NCBI RefSeq assembly: GCF_002127655.1
Contig: NZ_NEHB01000003.1
Span: 145,047 to 209,046, forward strand
From: Janthinobacterium sp. GW456P
Lineage (GTDB): Bacteria; Pseudomonadota; Gammaproteobacteria; Burkholderiales; Burkholderiaceae_D
DNA: 64,000 nucleotides
Direction: 5' to 3'
Shown: one piece after another, positions 7,948 to 16,519 of the stretch
How positions within the stretch are numbered: the first letter of the stretch is position 1
Layout: the number at the start of each line of letters is the position of its first letter
Position numbers and translations under genes: made by a program
Notes under the pieces: generated by a model
The model's database searches: none
What the model saw: the letters and a program-made list of their open reading frames with translations, nothing else
Told to the model about the DNA's origin: nothing

Positions 7948-9012
7948 ATGTCCGATAGCGCACTACCATCCAATACACCCATCCGATTGACCGAATTTGC
8001 CCATGGCGGCGGCTGCGGCTGCAAAATTGCGCCGGGCGTGCTGGCCGACATTTTAAAGGGCAGCGGCGGCTTTCCCCTGCCGAAGGAATTACTGGTCGGC
8101 ATAGAAACCTCCGATGACGCGGCCGTCTACCAGCTCAACGACGAGCAGGCGCTGATCGCCACGACAGATTTCTTCATGCCCATCGTCGACGATCCGTTCG
8201 ACTTCGGCCGCATCGCCGCCACCAACGCCATTTCCGACGTGTACGCCATGGGCGGCACGCCCATCATGGCGCTGGCCCTGGTGGGCATGCCGATCAACAA
8301 GCTGCCGGTAGAAACCATCGGCCTCATATTAAAGGGCGGCGAAACCGTCTGCGCCCAGGCTGGCATCCCCATCGCGGGCGGCCACACCATCGATTCCGTC
8401 GAGCCGATCTACGGCCTGGTCGTGCTGGGCCTGGTCCACCCCTCGCAAGTGAAACGCAACGCGGGCGCGCGCGCCGGCGATAAACTGGTATTGGGCAAGC
8501 CGATCGGCGTGGGCATCTTGTCGGCCGCGCTGAAGAAAAACGCGCTGGACGCGGACGGCTACGCTTCCTTAATCGACAACACCACCAAATTGAATACCCC
8601 GGGCAAGAAGCTGGCCCTGCTCGATGGCGTGCATGCGCTGACGGACGTGACGGGTTTCGGCTTGCTGGGCCACACCCTGGAACTGGCGCGCGGCGCCAAG
8701 TTGCAGGCGCGCATCGCCATGGATGCCGTGCCGCTGCTGCCGCAGGTGCAGCAACTGGCGCAAAATGGCAACATTACTGGCGCATCAAACCGCAACTGGC
8801 AAGGCTACGGCGCGCAAGTGGCGCTGGCAGACAATTTAAGCGCCATCGACAGGGCGATCCTGACGGACCCGCAGACGGCCGGCCCCCTGCTGGTGGCCTG
8901 CGCGCCGGAAGCCGTCGAGCAAGTGCTGGCGATTTTCCGCGCCGAAGGCTTTGGCGACGCCGTCGTCGTCGGCGAGATGCAGGAAGGCACGACCGGGGTT
9001 TCCGTATCTTAA
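7948..9012 (+). CDS. selD: Selenide, water dikinase (selenophosphate synthetase)
   Basis: The 354-residue enzyme makes selenophosphate from selenide and ATP. The active site reads GGGCGCK with Cys23 and Lys26, equivalent to Cys17/Lys20 of the E. coli enzyme, so this is the cysteine rather than selenocysteine form. ATP-binding blocks TSDDAAVY, DFFMPIVDDP and GGHTID are intact, as is DVTGFGLLGH. The ATG at 7948 was preferred to that at 7939 because an AGCAGG ribosome binding site ends at 7938, too close to the earlier ATG. With mnmH before it and a transporter after it, this is the core of a selenium operon. No selA or selB is in the window. Confidence 0.97.
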   Translation: MSDSALPSNTPIRLTEFAHGGGCGCKIAPGVLADILKGSGGFPLPKELLVGIETSDDAAVYQLNDEQALIATTDFFMPIVDDPFDFGRIAATNAISDVYAMGGTPIMALALVGMPINKLPVETIGLILKGGETVCAQAGIPIAGGHTIDSVEPIYGLVVLGLVHPSQVKRNAGARAGDKLVLGKPIGVGILSAALKKNALDADGYASLIDNTTKLNTPGKKLALLDGVHALTDVTGFGLLGHTLELARGAKLQARIAMDAVPLLPQVQQLAQNGNITGASNRNWQGYGAQVALADNLSAIDRAILTDPQTAGPLLVACAPEAVEQVLAIFRAEGFGDAVVVGEMQEGTTGVSVS

Positions 9013-9040
9013 TGAACAATATTTTTACAAAGGCACTCCC

Positions 9041-9907
9041 ATGACCACTTTTTCCAAATTCCCCGCCATCCTGGCCACCGTCGCCGCTACCCTGGCCATC
9101 CACAGCGGTCTGGCGCAGGCGCAACAAGTGCTGCGCGTCTCCGCCATCCCCGATGAAGCGCCGACGGAATTGCAGCGCAAGTTCAAGCCGCTGGGCAGCT
9201 ATCTGGAGAAAAAGCTGGGCATGAAGGTGGAATTTACGCCCGTCACCGATTACGCGGCGTCCGTGGAAGGCTTGATCAATCACAAACTCGACATGGTCTG
9301 GTTCGGCGGTTTTACTTTCGTGCAAGCGAACGTGCGCAGCGGCGGCAAGATTGTGCCGCTGGTGCAGCGCGAGGAAGACACGAAGTTCCGCTCCGTGTTT
9401 GTGACCACCAGCAAGGACATCAATCAATTGTCCGACCTGAAGGGCAAGAACTTCACCTTCGGTTCGGAATCGTCGACCTCGGGCCACTTGATGCCCCGTT
9501 ACTACTTGCTGGCTGCCAAGATCAATCCGGACACGGACATGAAGCGCATCGCGTTCTCGGGCGCGCATGACGCCACCGTGGCGGCCGTAGCCGGCGGCAA
9601 GGTCGATGCGGGTACCTTGAACATTTCCGTGTGGGAAAAGCTGGTCGAAGCGAAAAAGGTCGACCCGAGCAAGGTGCGTGTGTTCTACACGACACCAGGC
9701 TACTACGACTACAACTGGAGCGTGCGCGCCGACATGAACCCGGCCGTGCGCCAGAAACTGACGGACGCCTTCCTGGCGCTGGATCCCTCCACTGCCGAAG
9801 GCAAGGAAATCCTGGAATTGCAGCGCGCCACGAAGTTCATCCCCACCAAGGCCGAGAACTACAAGGATATCGAAGCGGCCGCGCGCGATGCGAAGCTGTT
9901 GAAGTAA
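9041..9907 (+). CDS. Putative selenate ABC transporter, periplasmic binding protein
   Basis: The 288-residue exported protein has a signal peptide ending near AQAQ (about residues 26-29) and a PhnD-like fold pattern: RVSAIPDEAPTEL at the mature N terminus, DMVWFGGFTFVQA, then SESSTSGHLMPRYYL. It starts 28 bases after selD. PhnD-like proteins encoded next to selD are, as I recall, a named family of putative selenate-binding proteins, and the context supports that over phosphonate. The ligand has not been shown by sequence alone. A REPIN element separates it from the ATPase gene. Confidence 0.85.
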   Translation: MTTFSKFPAILATVAATLAIHSGLAQAQQVLRVSAIPDEAPTELQRKFKPLGSYLEKKLGMKVEFTPVTDYAASVEGLINHKLDMVWFGGFTFVQANVRSGGKIVPLVQREEDTKFRSVFVTTSKDINQLSDLKGKNFTFGSESSTSGHLMPRYYLLAAKINPDTDMKRIAFSGAHDATVAAVAGGKVDAGTLNISVWEKLVEAKKVDPSKVRVFYTTPGYYDYNWSVRADMNPAVRQKLTDAFLALDPSTAEGKEILELQRATKFIPTKAENYKDIEAAARDAKLLK

Positions 9908-9931
9908 TATAGGTCGACGCGTTTTATCGTT

Positions 9932-10023
9932 GGTCGGATTAGCGGCAAAGCCGCATAATCCGACACAAGCAATAATGGCGACAATGTTGTCGGATTACGG
10001 CCTCCGGCCTAATCCGACCTACG
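9932..10023. repeat. REPIN-like element, copy 1
   Basis: Two inverted hairpins: the first at 9933-9964 (GTCGGATTA paired with TAATCCGAC), the second at 9989-10018 with the same stem in opposite orientation, ending CCGACCTAC. The outer sequence matches the copies at 45761 and 59057. It lies between the binding-protein and ATPase genes of the selenate transporter, where it could stabilise the upstream mRNA. Confidence 0.8.
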
Positions 10024-10076
10024 CTGCCGTCGCATGGCGTCATCCGACACACCACCGCCCCCACACCGAACATCGC

Positions 10077-10889
10077 ATGACATTCCAACTTCACAAGGTC
10101 AGCGTCCACCACGCGGGCGCCGCGGGCCATGCGCTGGCCCTGCGCGACGTGGACCTGGACGTGGCCCAGGGCGAGCAGATCGCCCTGATCGGCCCGTCAG
10201 GCGCCGGCAAGACCAGCCTGCTGCACACCCTGGCCTGCGCGCTGCGCCCGGCATCGGGCACATTGAACATCCTGGGCACGTCTCCCTGGCAAGCCGGCAG
10301 CGCCGAACGCCACGCCTTGCGCTCGCGCCTGTTCCTGGCGCCGCAAACGCCGCCGCTGCCGCCGCGCCAGCGCGTCGTCAACGCCGTGCTGGCGGGACGT
10401 CTGCCGCAATGGAGCTTGTGGACGGCCATCCGTTCGCTGCTGGCGCCCGCCGATCCGCGCGCCGCGTGGGAAGCGCTGGGCAAATTCAATCTGCAGGACA
10501 AACTGTATGCCAGGGTCGACCGGCTGTCCGGCGGCGAACGCCAGCGCTGCGGCATGGCGCGCGCACTCGTGTCGAATGCGCAAGTGTTCCTTGTCGACGA
10601 ACCGCTGTCCGCGCTCGACCCGACACTCGCCTTGCAGACGATCCATGTGCTGCAGGCCGAAGCGCAGGCGCGCAACGCCACCCTGATCTGCAGCTTGCAC
10701 CAGGTGGACATCGCCCGCGCCTGCTTTACGCGCATCGTCGCCCTGCGTGACGGCCAGATCGTCTTCGACTTGCAGGGCAGCGAGGTCAGCGACGCGATGA
10801 TCGCCGAGCTGTACCGCAACAAGGCCGAGCCGGCACCGCAGTTTGAATCGGTGGCAGCAAACCTGGACGCCGCGAGGCCCCTTTGCTGA
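10077..10889 (+). CDS. Putative selenate ABC transporter, ATP-binding protein
   Basis: The 270-residue ATPase has Walker A GPSGAGKT at residues 39-46, the signature LSGGERQR at 150-157 and Walker B VFLVDEP followed by LSALDP. It resembles PhnC-type ATPases. The ATG at 10077 is the start giving a normal N-terminal beta strand; the longer reading from 9930 runs through the REPIN and is rejected. The last seven bases overlap the first permease gene. It energises import with the two permeases that follow. Confidence 0.88.
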   Translation: MTFQLHKVSVHHAGAAGHALALRDVDLDVAQGEQIALIGPSGAGKTSLLHTLACALRPASGTLNILGTSPWQAGSAERHALRSRLFLAPQTPPLPPRQRVVNAVLAGRLPQWSLWTAIRSLLAPADPRAAWEALGKFNLQDKLYARVDRLSGGERQRCGMARALVSNAQVFLVDEPLSALDPTLALQTIHVLQAEAQARNATLICSLHQVDIARACFTRIVALRDGQIVFDLQGSEVSDAMIAELYRNKAEPAPQFESVAANLDAARPLC

Positions 10890-11716
10890 AAAGCGCCGAC
10901 GCCGCCATACCGCGCGATCCCGCCTGGCGCGGCCGCCTGACCGGGGCCGCCATCGTGCTGTTCGTACTGTGGCCGATGCTGGTACAGGCCGAGTTCAAGC
11001 CGTGGATACTCTGGGATGCGCAAAGCCTGGCGGCCACCTGGCAATTCGTCGCCAGCTTCGTGCCGCCCGCCCATACGCCGGAATTTTTGCAGCTGGTGGC
11101 CATTTCCAGCTGGGAAACCATCGCCATGGCCACGGCCGGCATGGCGCTGGCCATGCTGGGCGCCATTCCATTGACCCTGCTTGTGACGGAGCGCTTGTCG
11201 ATCTCGCGCATCGGTTCCGGCCAGGTGTCGCCGCTGGCCGCCAGCGTGCGCCATGGCGTGCGCGCGCTGCTGGTGCTGCTGCGCAGCGTACCGGAACTGG
11301 TCTGGGCATTATTGCTGGTACGCATCGTCGGCCTGGGGCCGACGGCCGGCGTGATCGCCATCGCCCTCACGTATTGCGGCATGCTGGGCAAGGTCTACGC
11401 GGAAATCCTCGAGTCGTCGGACGCCGCCTGCAACGCCTTGTTGCACAACGGCAGCGGCAGACTGCAAGCCTTGCTGTACGGCGCCCTGCCCGAATCGGCC
11501 GCCGAACTCGTGTCGTACACGATTTACCGCTGGGAATGCGCGATCCGCGGTTCCGTCGTCATGGGTTTTGTCGGCGCGGGCGGCCTGGGCCAGCGCATGG
11601 ATGAATCGATGAAGATGATGGCAGGCAGCGAGCTGGCCACCATGCTGATGGTGTTCGTGCTGCTGGTGGCGGGCGCCGACGCCGTGTCCGCCATGCTGCG
11701 CCGGAGGCTGGCATGA
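10883..11716 (+). CDS. Putative selenate ABC transporter, permease 1 (PhnE-like)
   Basis: The 277-residue membrane protein has about six hydrophobic segments and the permease signature ending VVMGFVGAGGLGQ (about residues 229-241), preceded by LRSVPELVWALLL. The proposed start is TTG at 10883, overlapping the ATPase stop; the first internal ATG (10976) would remove the N-terminal membrane segment. Its stop overlaps the next permease gene by four bases. It pairs with that permease as a heterodimeric channel, unlike many PhnE systems with a single permease. Confidence 0.85.
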   Translation: MLKSADAAIPRDPAWRGRLTGAAIVLFVLWPMLVQAEFKPWILWDAQSLAATWQFVASFVPPAHTPEFLQLVAISSWETIAMATAGMALAMLGAIPLTLLVTERLSISRIGSGQVSPLAASVRHGVRALLVLLRSVPELVWALLLVRIVGLGPTAGVIAIALTYCGMLGKVYAEILESSDAACNALLHNGSGRLQALLYGALPESAAELVSYTIYRWECAIRGSVVMGFVGAGGLGQRMDESMKMMAGSELATMLMVFVLLVAGADAVSAMLRRRLA

Positions 11717-12510
11717 AGACTGAACCGATGTTGCCCATCCCTGCTCCCGTGCGCTGGTCGACCTGGGCCTTGCTGGCCGGTTTAGTGCTGCTGGTCATCG
11801 CCAGCTTCGCCACCCTGCCCCTGAAATGGGGCGAGTTCTTCAGCGCCGACGCCGTGCGCACGAGCGCCGATTTCCTGCACGGCTTCGCCCCGCCCGAGCT
11901 GGCCGGCCCCTTCCTGATGAAAGTCGGCGTGGCCACGTTCGAGACCCTGGCCATGTCGGCCATCGGCACGCTGATCGCGGCCGTATTCGGCGCGCTGCTG
12001 GCCCTGCCCGCCAGCGGCCGTTTCGGTCACTTGGCGCGCAACGCGACGCGTGGCGTATTGAATGTGCTGCGCTCGATCCCGGAACTGGTGTGGGCCTCGA
12101 TTCTGCTGATCGCCGCCGGCTTGGGCCCGTTCGCGGGCACCCTGGCCCTGGCCTTGCACACGGTGGGCGTGCTGGGGCGCTTGTTTGCCGATGCGTTTGA
12201 AAACTGTCCGCCCTTGCCGGCCGCCACCCTGCGCATCAACGGCGCGCGCCCGGCCGTGGCCTTTTTATACGCGACCTTGCCGCAGTGCAGCCCGCAGATG
12301 ATGTCCTACACCCTGTACCGCTGGGAAAACAATATCCGCGCCGCCGCCATTCTCGGCGTCGTCGGTGCGGGCGGCCTGGGACAGATGCTGAAATACCATC
12401 TTTCGCTGTTCCAGATGCAGAGCGCCGCCACCGTCATCGTCGCCATGTTGCTGATGGTGGCCGCCGTCGATGGCCTCAGCTATGTGCTGCGCCGCGCCAT
12501 GACCCGTTAA
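11713..12510 (+). CDS. Putative selenate ABC transporter, permease 2 (PhnE-like)
   Basis: The 265-residue polytopic protein is a paralogue of permease 1: both share the RSIPELVWAS/RSVPELVWAL block, the MSYTLYRWENNIRAA/VSYTIYRWECAIRGS block and GVVGAGGLGQ, the loop that contacts the ATPase. The start overlaps the preceding stop (ATGA). Together they suggest duplication of one permease gene within the operon. A strong ribosome binding site for the next small gene follows its stop. Confidence 0.87.
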   Translation: MKTEPMLPIPAPVRWSTWALLAGLVLLVIASFATLPLKWGEFFSADAVRTSADFLHGFAPPELAGPFLMKVGVATFETLAMSAIGTLIAAVFGALLALPASGRFGHLARNATRGVLNVLRSIPELVWASILLIAAGLGPFAGTLALALHTVGVLGRLFADAFENCPPLPAATLRINGARPAVAFLYATLPQCSPQMMSYTLYRWENNIRAAAILGVVGAGGLGQMLKYHLSLFQMQSAATVIVAMLLMVAAVDGLSYVLRRAMTR

Positions 12511-12528
12511 TTTTTTAAAGGAGTGCCC

Positions 12529-12894
12529 ATGTCAGGCTGGTGGACGATTATCTCGACGCAAACGCCGGAACAACTGGCCGATATGACGAAAGTCAACAAG
12601 GAAACGTTTCTCGCCACCTGGGAAGCGGGCCTGTTCGGCGCGGACTGGATCGCGCAACTGTGTACACAAGGCAAGGCGACCCAGCTGGCGTTCAACGGTT
12701 TCCCCAACCGCTACACGGCCTCGGCGGACGTCATCGCACCGCTGTTGCTGGCGGGCATCGCCGAAGCACGGGACGGCGAATTTCCGCAGGACCAGCTCAC
12801 GGGCTGGCCTGGCAGTATCACCGTGCACGGGGAGCGCATCGCCGCCTGCGCGCCCGGGCAGCTGCTCACGATTGAAGTGTGGGACCAATCCTAG
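12529..12894 (+). CDS. Small protein of unknown function in the selenium operon
   Basis: The 121-residue cytoplasmic protein starts MSGWWTIIS and has no signal peptide, membrane segment or domain that I recognise. It contains two cysteines, at LCTQG and at AACAPG. An excellent ribosome binding site (AAAGGAG at 12517-12523) lies five bases before the ATG, 18 bases after the second permease, so it is almost surely expressed with the transporter. A role in handling the imported selenium compound is a guess from position only. Confidence 0.7.
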   Translation: MSGWWTIISTQTPEQLADMTKVNKETFLATWEAGLFGADWIAQLCTQGKATQLAFNGFPNRYTASADVIAPLLLAGIAEARDGEFPQDQLTGWPGSITVHGERIAACAPGQLLTIEVWDQS

Positions 12895-12999
12895 GTCAAG
12901 CGCAACAAATACGGCTGAGCAAGCCTGCACTCCTGTTAATATTGTCAAATACTTCAATGGATAGCGCCATCCCAAGGACAGGCGCCATGCCATTCAAGC

Positions 13000-13410
13000 A
13001 TGATGGACGTATTTTCCTGCACCGCAGGCCACTCTTGCATAGGCTGTCACCACCATGAAAAACTGCTCCTGGGCGCTCTCGCCGCCGGCTGCGCAATCTT
13101 CGCCAACGCCAGCGCCGCCCCTGTCGAGGATTTTATCGGCACGTGGAAACTGGAACGCACCACCGTCCCGAACTATGTCGTCATCAGGCAGGAAGGCGGC
13201 CAGCTTGTGGCGCTGCGCTACACGCGCAATGTTGCCAGCAACAAGATCACCGAACGGCGCTATCCGGCAAGCTATGCGAACGGCGATGTCGCCATCGATG
13301 CGGGCGAGACGATCATCGAAGCGCGCAGCGTGAACGATGTCGCGACCGTCACGATGCTGGCGCAAGCGTACAAGAAGATATCCTCGTCCACGGCCGCACC
13401 GACCAGTTAA
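13000..13410 (+). CDS. Small exported hypothetical protein, start region possibly frameshifted
   Basis: As read, the 136-residue product begins MMDVFSCTAGHSCIGC and only then runs into a signal-peptide-like stretch KLLLGALAAGCAIFANASAA. An ATG at 13055 followed by five adenines lies in the wrong frame by one base; with a sixth A it would read MKKLLLGALAAG, a textbook signal peptide joined to the same mature protein (APVEDFIGTWKLERT). So either the gene carries a one-base deletion in the A tract 13058-13062, or a sequencing error, or an unusual long leader. The mature part (about 95 residues) looks lipocalin-like, a weak impression. Function unknown. Confidence 0.5.
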   Translation: MMDVFSCTAGHSCIGCHHHEKLLLGALAAGCAIFANASAAPVEDFIGTWKLERTTVPNYVVIRQEGGQLVALRYTRNVASNKITERRYPASYANGDVAIDAGETIIEARSVNDVATVTMLAQAYKKISSSTAAPTS

Positions 13411-13424
13411 GAAATGTCCCCGAT

Positions 13425-13919
13425 TTGAAGAATATCATTATCCGCCCCACCAGCGCCGCCGACTGGCCGGCCCTGAAAGCCACGCGCCTGGCCGCCCTGC
13501 TCGACGCCCCCACCGCCTTTGGCGCCAGCCATGCCAGCGCGGCCGGTTTTGCCGATGCCGACTGGCAGCAGCGCGCCATCAGCACGCCGCAGCGCACGTT
13601 TTTCCTCGCCTTCGATGGAGAACAAGCGATCGGCCTGGCCGCGCAAGTGGTGGCAGGCAATGGCGAGTGCCATTTGATCGCCATGTGGGTACATGCGGCA
13701 TACCGGGGCCTGGCCGTGGCGCAGGGTTTGGTCGATGCCGTGAAACAATGCGCCGTGGACAATGGCCATGTTCGCTTGGTGCTCGATGTGGCGCCGGAAA
13801 ATGCGCGCGCGGCCGCGTTTTACCGGAAACAGGGCTTTGTCTTTTTGCCGCAATGGGAAGCGCTGGAAAGCCATCCGCATATTCAGGTGCAGAAGATGGA
13901 ATGGCGGAAACCCGCATAG
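13425..13919 (+). CDS. GNAT-family N-acetyltransferase
   Basis: The 164-residue protein shows the GNAT fold: an IIIRPTSAADWPALKATRL start, the beta4/acetyl-CoA block LIAMWVHAAYRGLAVAQGLV (near residues 77-96), then LVLDVAPENARAAAFYRKQGF. Acetyl acceptor unknown; the architecture resembles amino-group acetyltransferases. No ATG suits the N terminus; TTG at 13425 gives MKNIIIRP and is chosen. The frame stays open far upstream through the previous gene, which I take as coincidence. Confidence 0.82.
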   Translation: MKNIIIRPTSAADWPALKATRLAALLDAPTAFGASHASAAGFADADWQQRAISTPQRTFFLAFDGEQAIGLAAQVVAGNGECHLIAMWVHAAYRGLAVAQGLVDAVKQCAVDNGHVRLVLDVAPENARAAAFYRKQGFVFLPQWEALESHPHIQVQKMEWRKPA

Positions 13920-13947
13920 AGACTAACAAATGGAAAGATGAAACGCG

Positions 13948-14529
13948 ATGCTGCGATCTATTTCGGCATTCCTGCTATTGACCGCCCTTGCCGGCAAGGC
14001 GAGCGCAGATAATATTCCGGATATCGTTCTGGAATACGCCAGCGCTTTTGCCCAAACGCAGGCGGCGGACAAACAACCGTCTGCCACGCCGCCAGCCGAC
14101 TACGCGCAGTGGTTCTTTCAAGGCTTGACCCATCCGGCGGGCGCCATCGTGACGCAATCAGCGCTCATGCGCGACGCCTACACGAAGGGGCAAGAGTATT
14201 GGCGCGACCATCCGTCCCAGCGCACCCAGATCATGGCAGGCTATGGCTACCGTCCCATCGAGCGCGATGGCGTCTGGTCGCGGGGCTTTGAAAAGAGCGT
14301 TTTCCAGCCGACCGATGCGGATGCGGATGCCGGTACATGGTGGATCAACTCTTTCGGCGGCGTTGCATGGCGTGAGGTCGGCCTGGTGGCGCCCAATTCG
14401 GTGTATGAACGGCCGCGCGTGCATATTGCCGGTTATCTTAGTCCCAAAGGTCATTATGGCCATCTGGGTGCGTATGAGCACGAGGTATTGGTCACTTCGG
14501 GCGCGGCCGAGAAAGCATCGGGTCATTGA
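13948..14529 (+). CDS. Hypothetical exported protein
   Basis: The 193-residue product begins with a signal peptide (MLRSISAFLLLTALAG, cleavage near ASA at residue 20). The mature protein is soluble and rich in aromatic residues (YAQWFFQGL, WWINSFGGVAWREVGLV). I recognise no domain. It stands alone between the acetyltransferase and the convergent RegA gene. Near its end a GHYGHLGAYEHEVLV segment with several histidines might bind metal, which is speculation. Confidence 0.65.
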   Translation: MLRSISAFLLLTALAGKASADNIPDIVLEYASAFAQTQAADKQPSATPPADYAQWFFQGLTHPAGAIVTQSALMRDAYTKGQEYWRDHPSQRTQIMAGYGYRPIERDGVWSRGFEKSVFQPTDADADAGTWWINSFGGVAWREVGLVAPNSVYERPRVHIAGYLSPKGHYGHLGAYEHEVLVTSGAAEKASGH

Positions 14530-14643
14530 TTACGTATCCATAAAAAGATCGGGTACGCGTGCCATCAACAAAGCTGGGCGCAGGACTGGAGCGATGACAG
14601 TATGATCGAATTGACATTCGACGACGACCAAACTGCGCAGTGA

Positions 14644-15180
14644 CTACTTCACCCGCTGCTTTTCCAGCTTGCGCGCCAGCGTGCGCCGGTGCATGCCCAG
14701 CCGGCGGGCCGTTTCCGAGATATTGAAATCCGTCTCGGCCAGCATTTCGTGGATGCGTTCCCATTCCAGGGTCTTGATGTTGGTGGCGCGGTTCGTCAGT
14801 TCGATGTCGGCGTTGCCGGCCACGTGGCCGAAAGCCGCTTCGATGTCGTCCGTGTTCGACGGCTTCGCCAGGTACTGGCAGGCGCCCAGCTTGATCGCTT
14901 CGACGGCCGTGCCGATGCTGGCGTAGCCCGTCAGCACGACGATCAGCATGTCCGGGTCGTGCTGGTGCAGCATCTGCACGCAAGCCAGGCCCGAGGTATT
15001 GCCATTGAGTTTCAGGTCGACGACGGCGTAGTCGGGGCAATGCTGTTCCAGCAAGGCGCTCGCTTCGTCGAAATTGGTGGCCAGCAGCACCTGGTAACCG
15101 CGCCGCTCGAACGAGCGGCCCAGGGTGCGGGCAAACGCGGCGTCGTCTTCCACGATCAGTAACAGACGGTCATCCTGCAT
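14644..15180 (-). CDS. regA: RegA/PrrA/RoxR-type redox response regulator
   Basis: The 178-residue protein has an N-terminal receiver domain with acidic pair EDD at residues 11-13, phosphorylated Asp55 in VVDLKL and the conserved Lys in AKPS. It ends in a short Fis-type HTH (ISETARRLGMHRRTLARKL), the architecture and sequence typical of RegA. In other proteobacteria it controls respiration, carbon fixation and cytochrome oxidases. Its start overlaps the RegB-like kinase gene by 11 bases, and both lie at the end of the cyo operon. The symbol is given by family resemblance. Confidence 0.9.
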   Translation of the reverse strand: MQDDRLLLIVEDDAAFARTLGRSFERRGYQVLLATNFDEASALLEQHCPDYAVVDLKLNGNTSGLACVQMLHQHDPDMLIVVLTGYASIGTAVEAIKLGACQYLAKPSNTDDIEAAFGHVAGNADIELTNRATNIKTLEWERIHEMLAETDFNISETARRLGMHRRTLARKLEKQRVK

Positions 15181-16519
15181 GGTGGTCGCTTTCTCTTTCC
15201 AGTTTGATGGCCGCCAGCGGCAAGGCCAGGTGCACCACCGCCCCGCCCTGCACCCGGTTGCGCGCCGTCACTGTACCGCCCAGGGTGCGCGCGACATTCA
15301 CCACCAGGAACAGGCCCAGGCCGCCGCCGGGCTTGCCCTTGCTGCTTTGATATGGTTTACCCAGGTGCGTCAGCATCGACGGCTCGAAGCCGGGACCCGC
15401 ATCGGTAACGACCAGGTGCAAGGCGTCCGCTTCGCGCGTCGCTTCGAAGCGCAGCCACTCGGGCGACGCTTCCAGCGCATTGTCGAGCACATTGCAGATG
15501 GTTTGTTTCAGGGTCGAATCGAAGACGACGGGCACGTCATGCTCGATGCGGTTATCGTACTCGAAATCCTGGATCGGGCGGCTCGTGCGCCACTCGTCCA
15601 CCAGGTCGCTGAGGAAGGTATTGATCGTCGTTTTCACGGAAGATTCCCCGCGCGCCTCGCCCGCCGACAATAAAATGCCGCTGACGATGCTCTTGCAGCG
15701 CTGCAATTGCGCCTGCATTTCCGTGATTTCTTCCAGCAATTCGCTGTTCTTGCTCAGTTCGGGCATGCGGCGCCAGTCGCCGAGGATGACGGACAAGGTT
15801 GCCAGCGGCGTGCCCAGTTCGTGCGCCGCGCCCGAAGCCAGCAAGCCCATGCGGATGATGTGCTCCTCTTCCGCCGCGCGCTGGCGCAGGTCGGCCACCT
15901 TGGCGTCGCCGGCACGCTGGTTGCGGTTGATGCGCGTAATAAACACCACCAGCAAGGCGGCGTTCAAGATAAAACAGATCAGCAAGCCTTGCACGTACAG
16001 GCTGGAAAAACCGCGCTCGGGGTCGATCGGCAGGATCAGGGGGCCGGGCAGCAAGGCCAGGCCGGCCAGGCACAGGCTGGTAATGGCCACCATGATCCAG
16101 GTCGACCACACTTCCAGCAGCACGGCGCTGAGGATGACTTGCAATAAATACAGGAAGGCAAACGGGTTGCTGATGCCGCCGCTCAGGTAGAGCTGGGCCG
16201 TCAGCACGGTGACGTCGACCAGCAGGGCAAGAAACAGGGCCGTGTTGGAAACGGGCTGGCGTTCGTGCCAGCGCAAGAGGCTGGCCAGATTGAAGGCGAT
16301 CAGGCAGGACAGCACTTCGAGCATGTAGGGCACGGGCAAAGCGATGCCCAATCCCACGCCCACGCCGAAGATCGTGCTGATCTGGCCGATCACGGCCAGC
16401 CAGCGCAGCTGGATCAGCAGTTTCATGTTCTGGTGGCCGGCCGGATGTTCCATCTCGGCCGCCACCGCGCCGCGTTCTAAGACCTCGCGGTTGGGCAGGA
16501 TTTCAATCATGCCCGGCAT
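15170..16519 (-). CDS. regB: RegB/PrrB/RoxS-type redox sensor histidine kinase
   Basis: The 449-residue membrane kinase has six hydrophobic segments between about residues 36 and 195, the typical RegB sensor, then a dimerisation domain with the phosphorylated His233 in GAAHELGTPLATLS, the diagnostic RegB H-box. The ATP-binding domain follows (NVLDNALEASPEW, DAGPGF, GKPGGGLGLFL). RegB senses ubiquinone redox state. The first ATG at 16517-16519 overlaps the SURF1 gene by 17 bases; ATG at 16510 is an alternative. I do not see the redox cysteine of Rhodobacter RegB near the H-box. Confidence 0.9.
   Translation of the reverse strand: MPGMIEILPNREVLERGAVAAEMEHPAGHQNMKLLIQLRWLAVIGQISTIFGVGVGLGIALPVPYMLEVLSCLIAFNLASLLRWHERQPVSNTALFLALLVDVTVLTAQLYLSGGISNPFAFLYLLQVILSAVLLEVWSTWIMVAITSLCLAGLALLPGPLILPIDPERGFSSLYVQGLLICFILNAALLVVFITRINRNQRAGDAKVADLRQRAAEEEHIIRMGLLASGAAHELGTPLATLSVILGDWRRMPELSKNSELLEEITEMQAQLQRCKSIVSGILLSAGEARGESSVKTTINTFLSDLVDEWRTSRPIQDFEYDNRIEHDVPVVFDSTLKQTICNVLDNALEASPEWLRFEATREADALHLVVTDAGPGFEPSMLTHLGKPYQSSKGKPGGGLGLFLVVNVARTLGGTVTARNRVQGGAVVHLALPLAAIKLERESDHHAG

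Noticed and set aside
13143-13424. Fusion of the small exported protein to the GNAT gene by frameshift
   Set aside because: The reading DILVHGRTDQL before the GNAT start is suggestive, but two shifts would be needed and GNAT proteins normally start near KNIIIRP.
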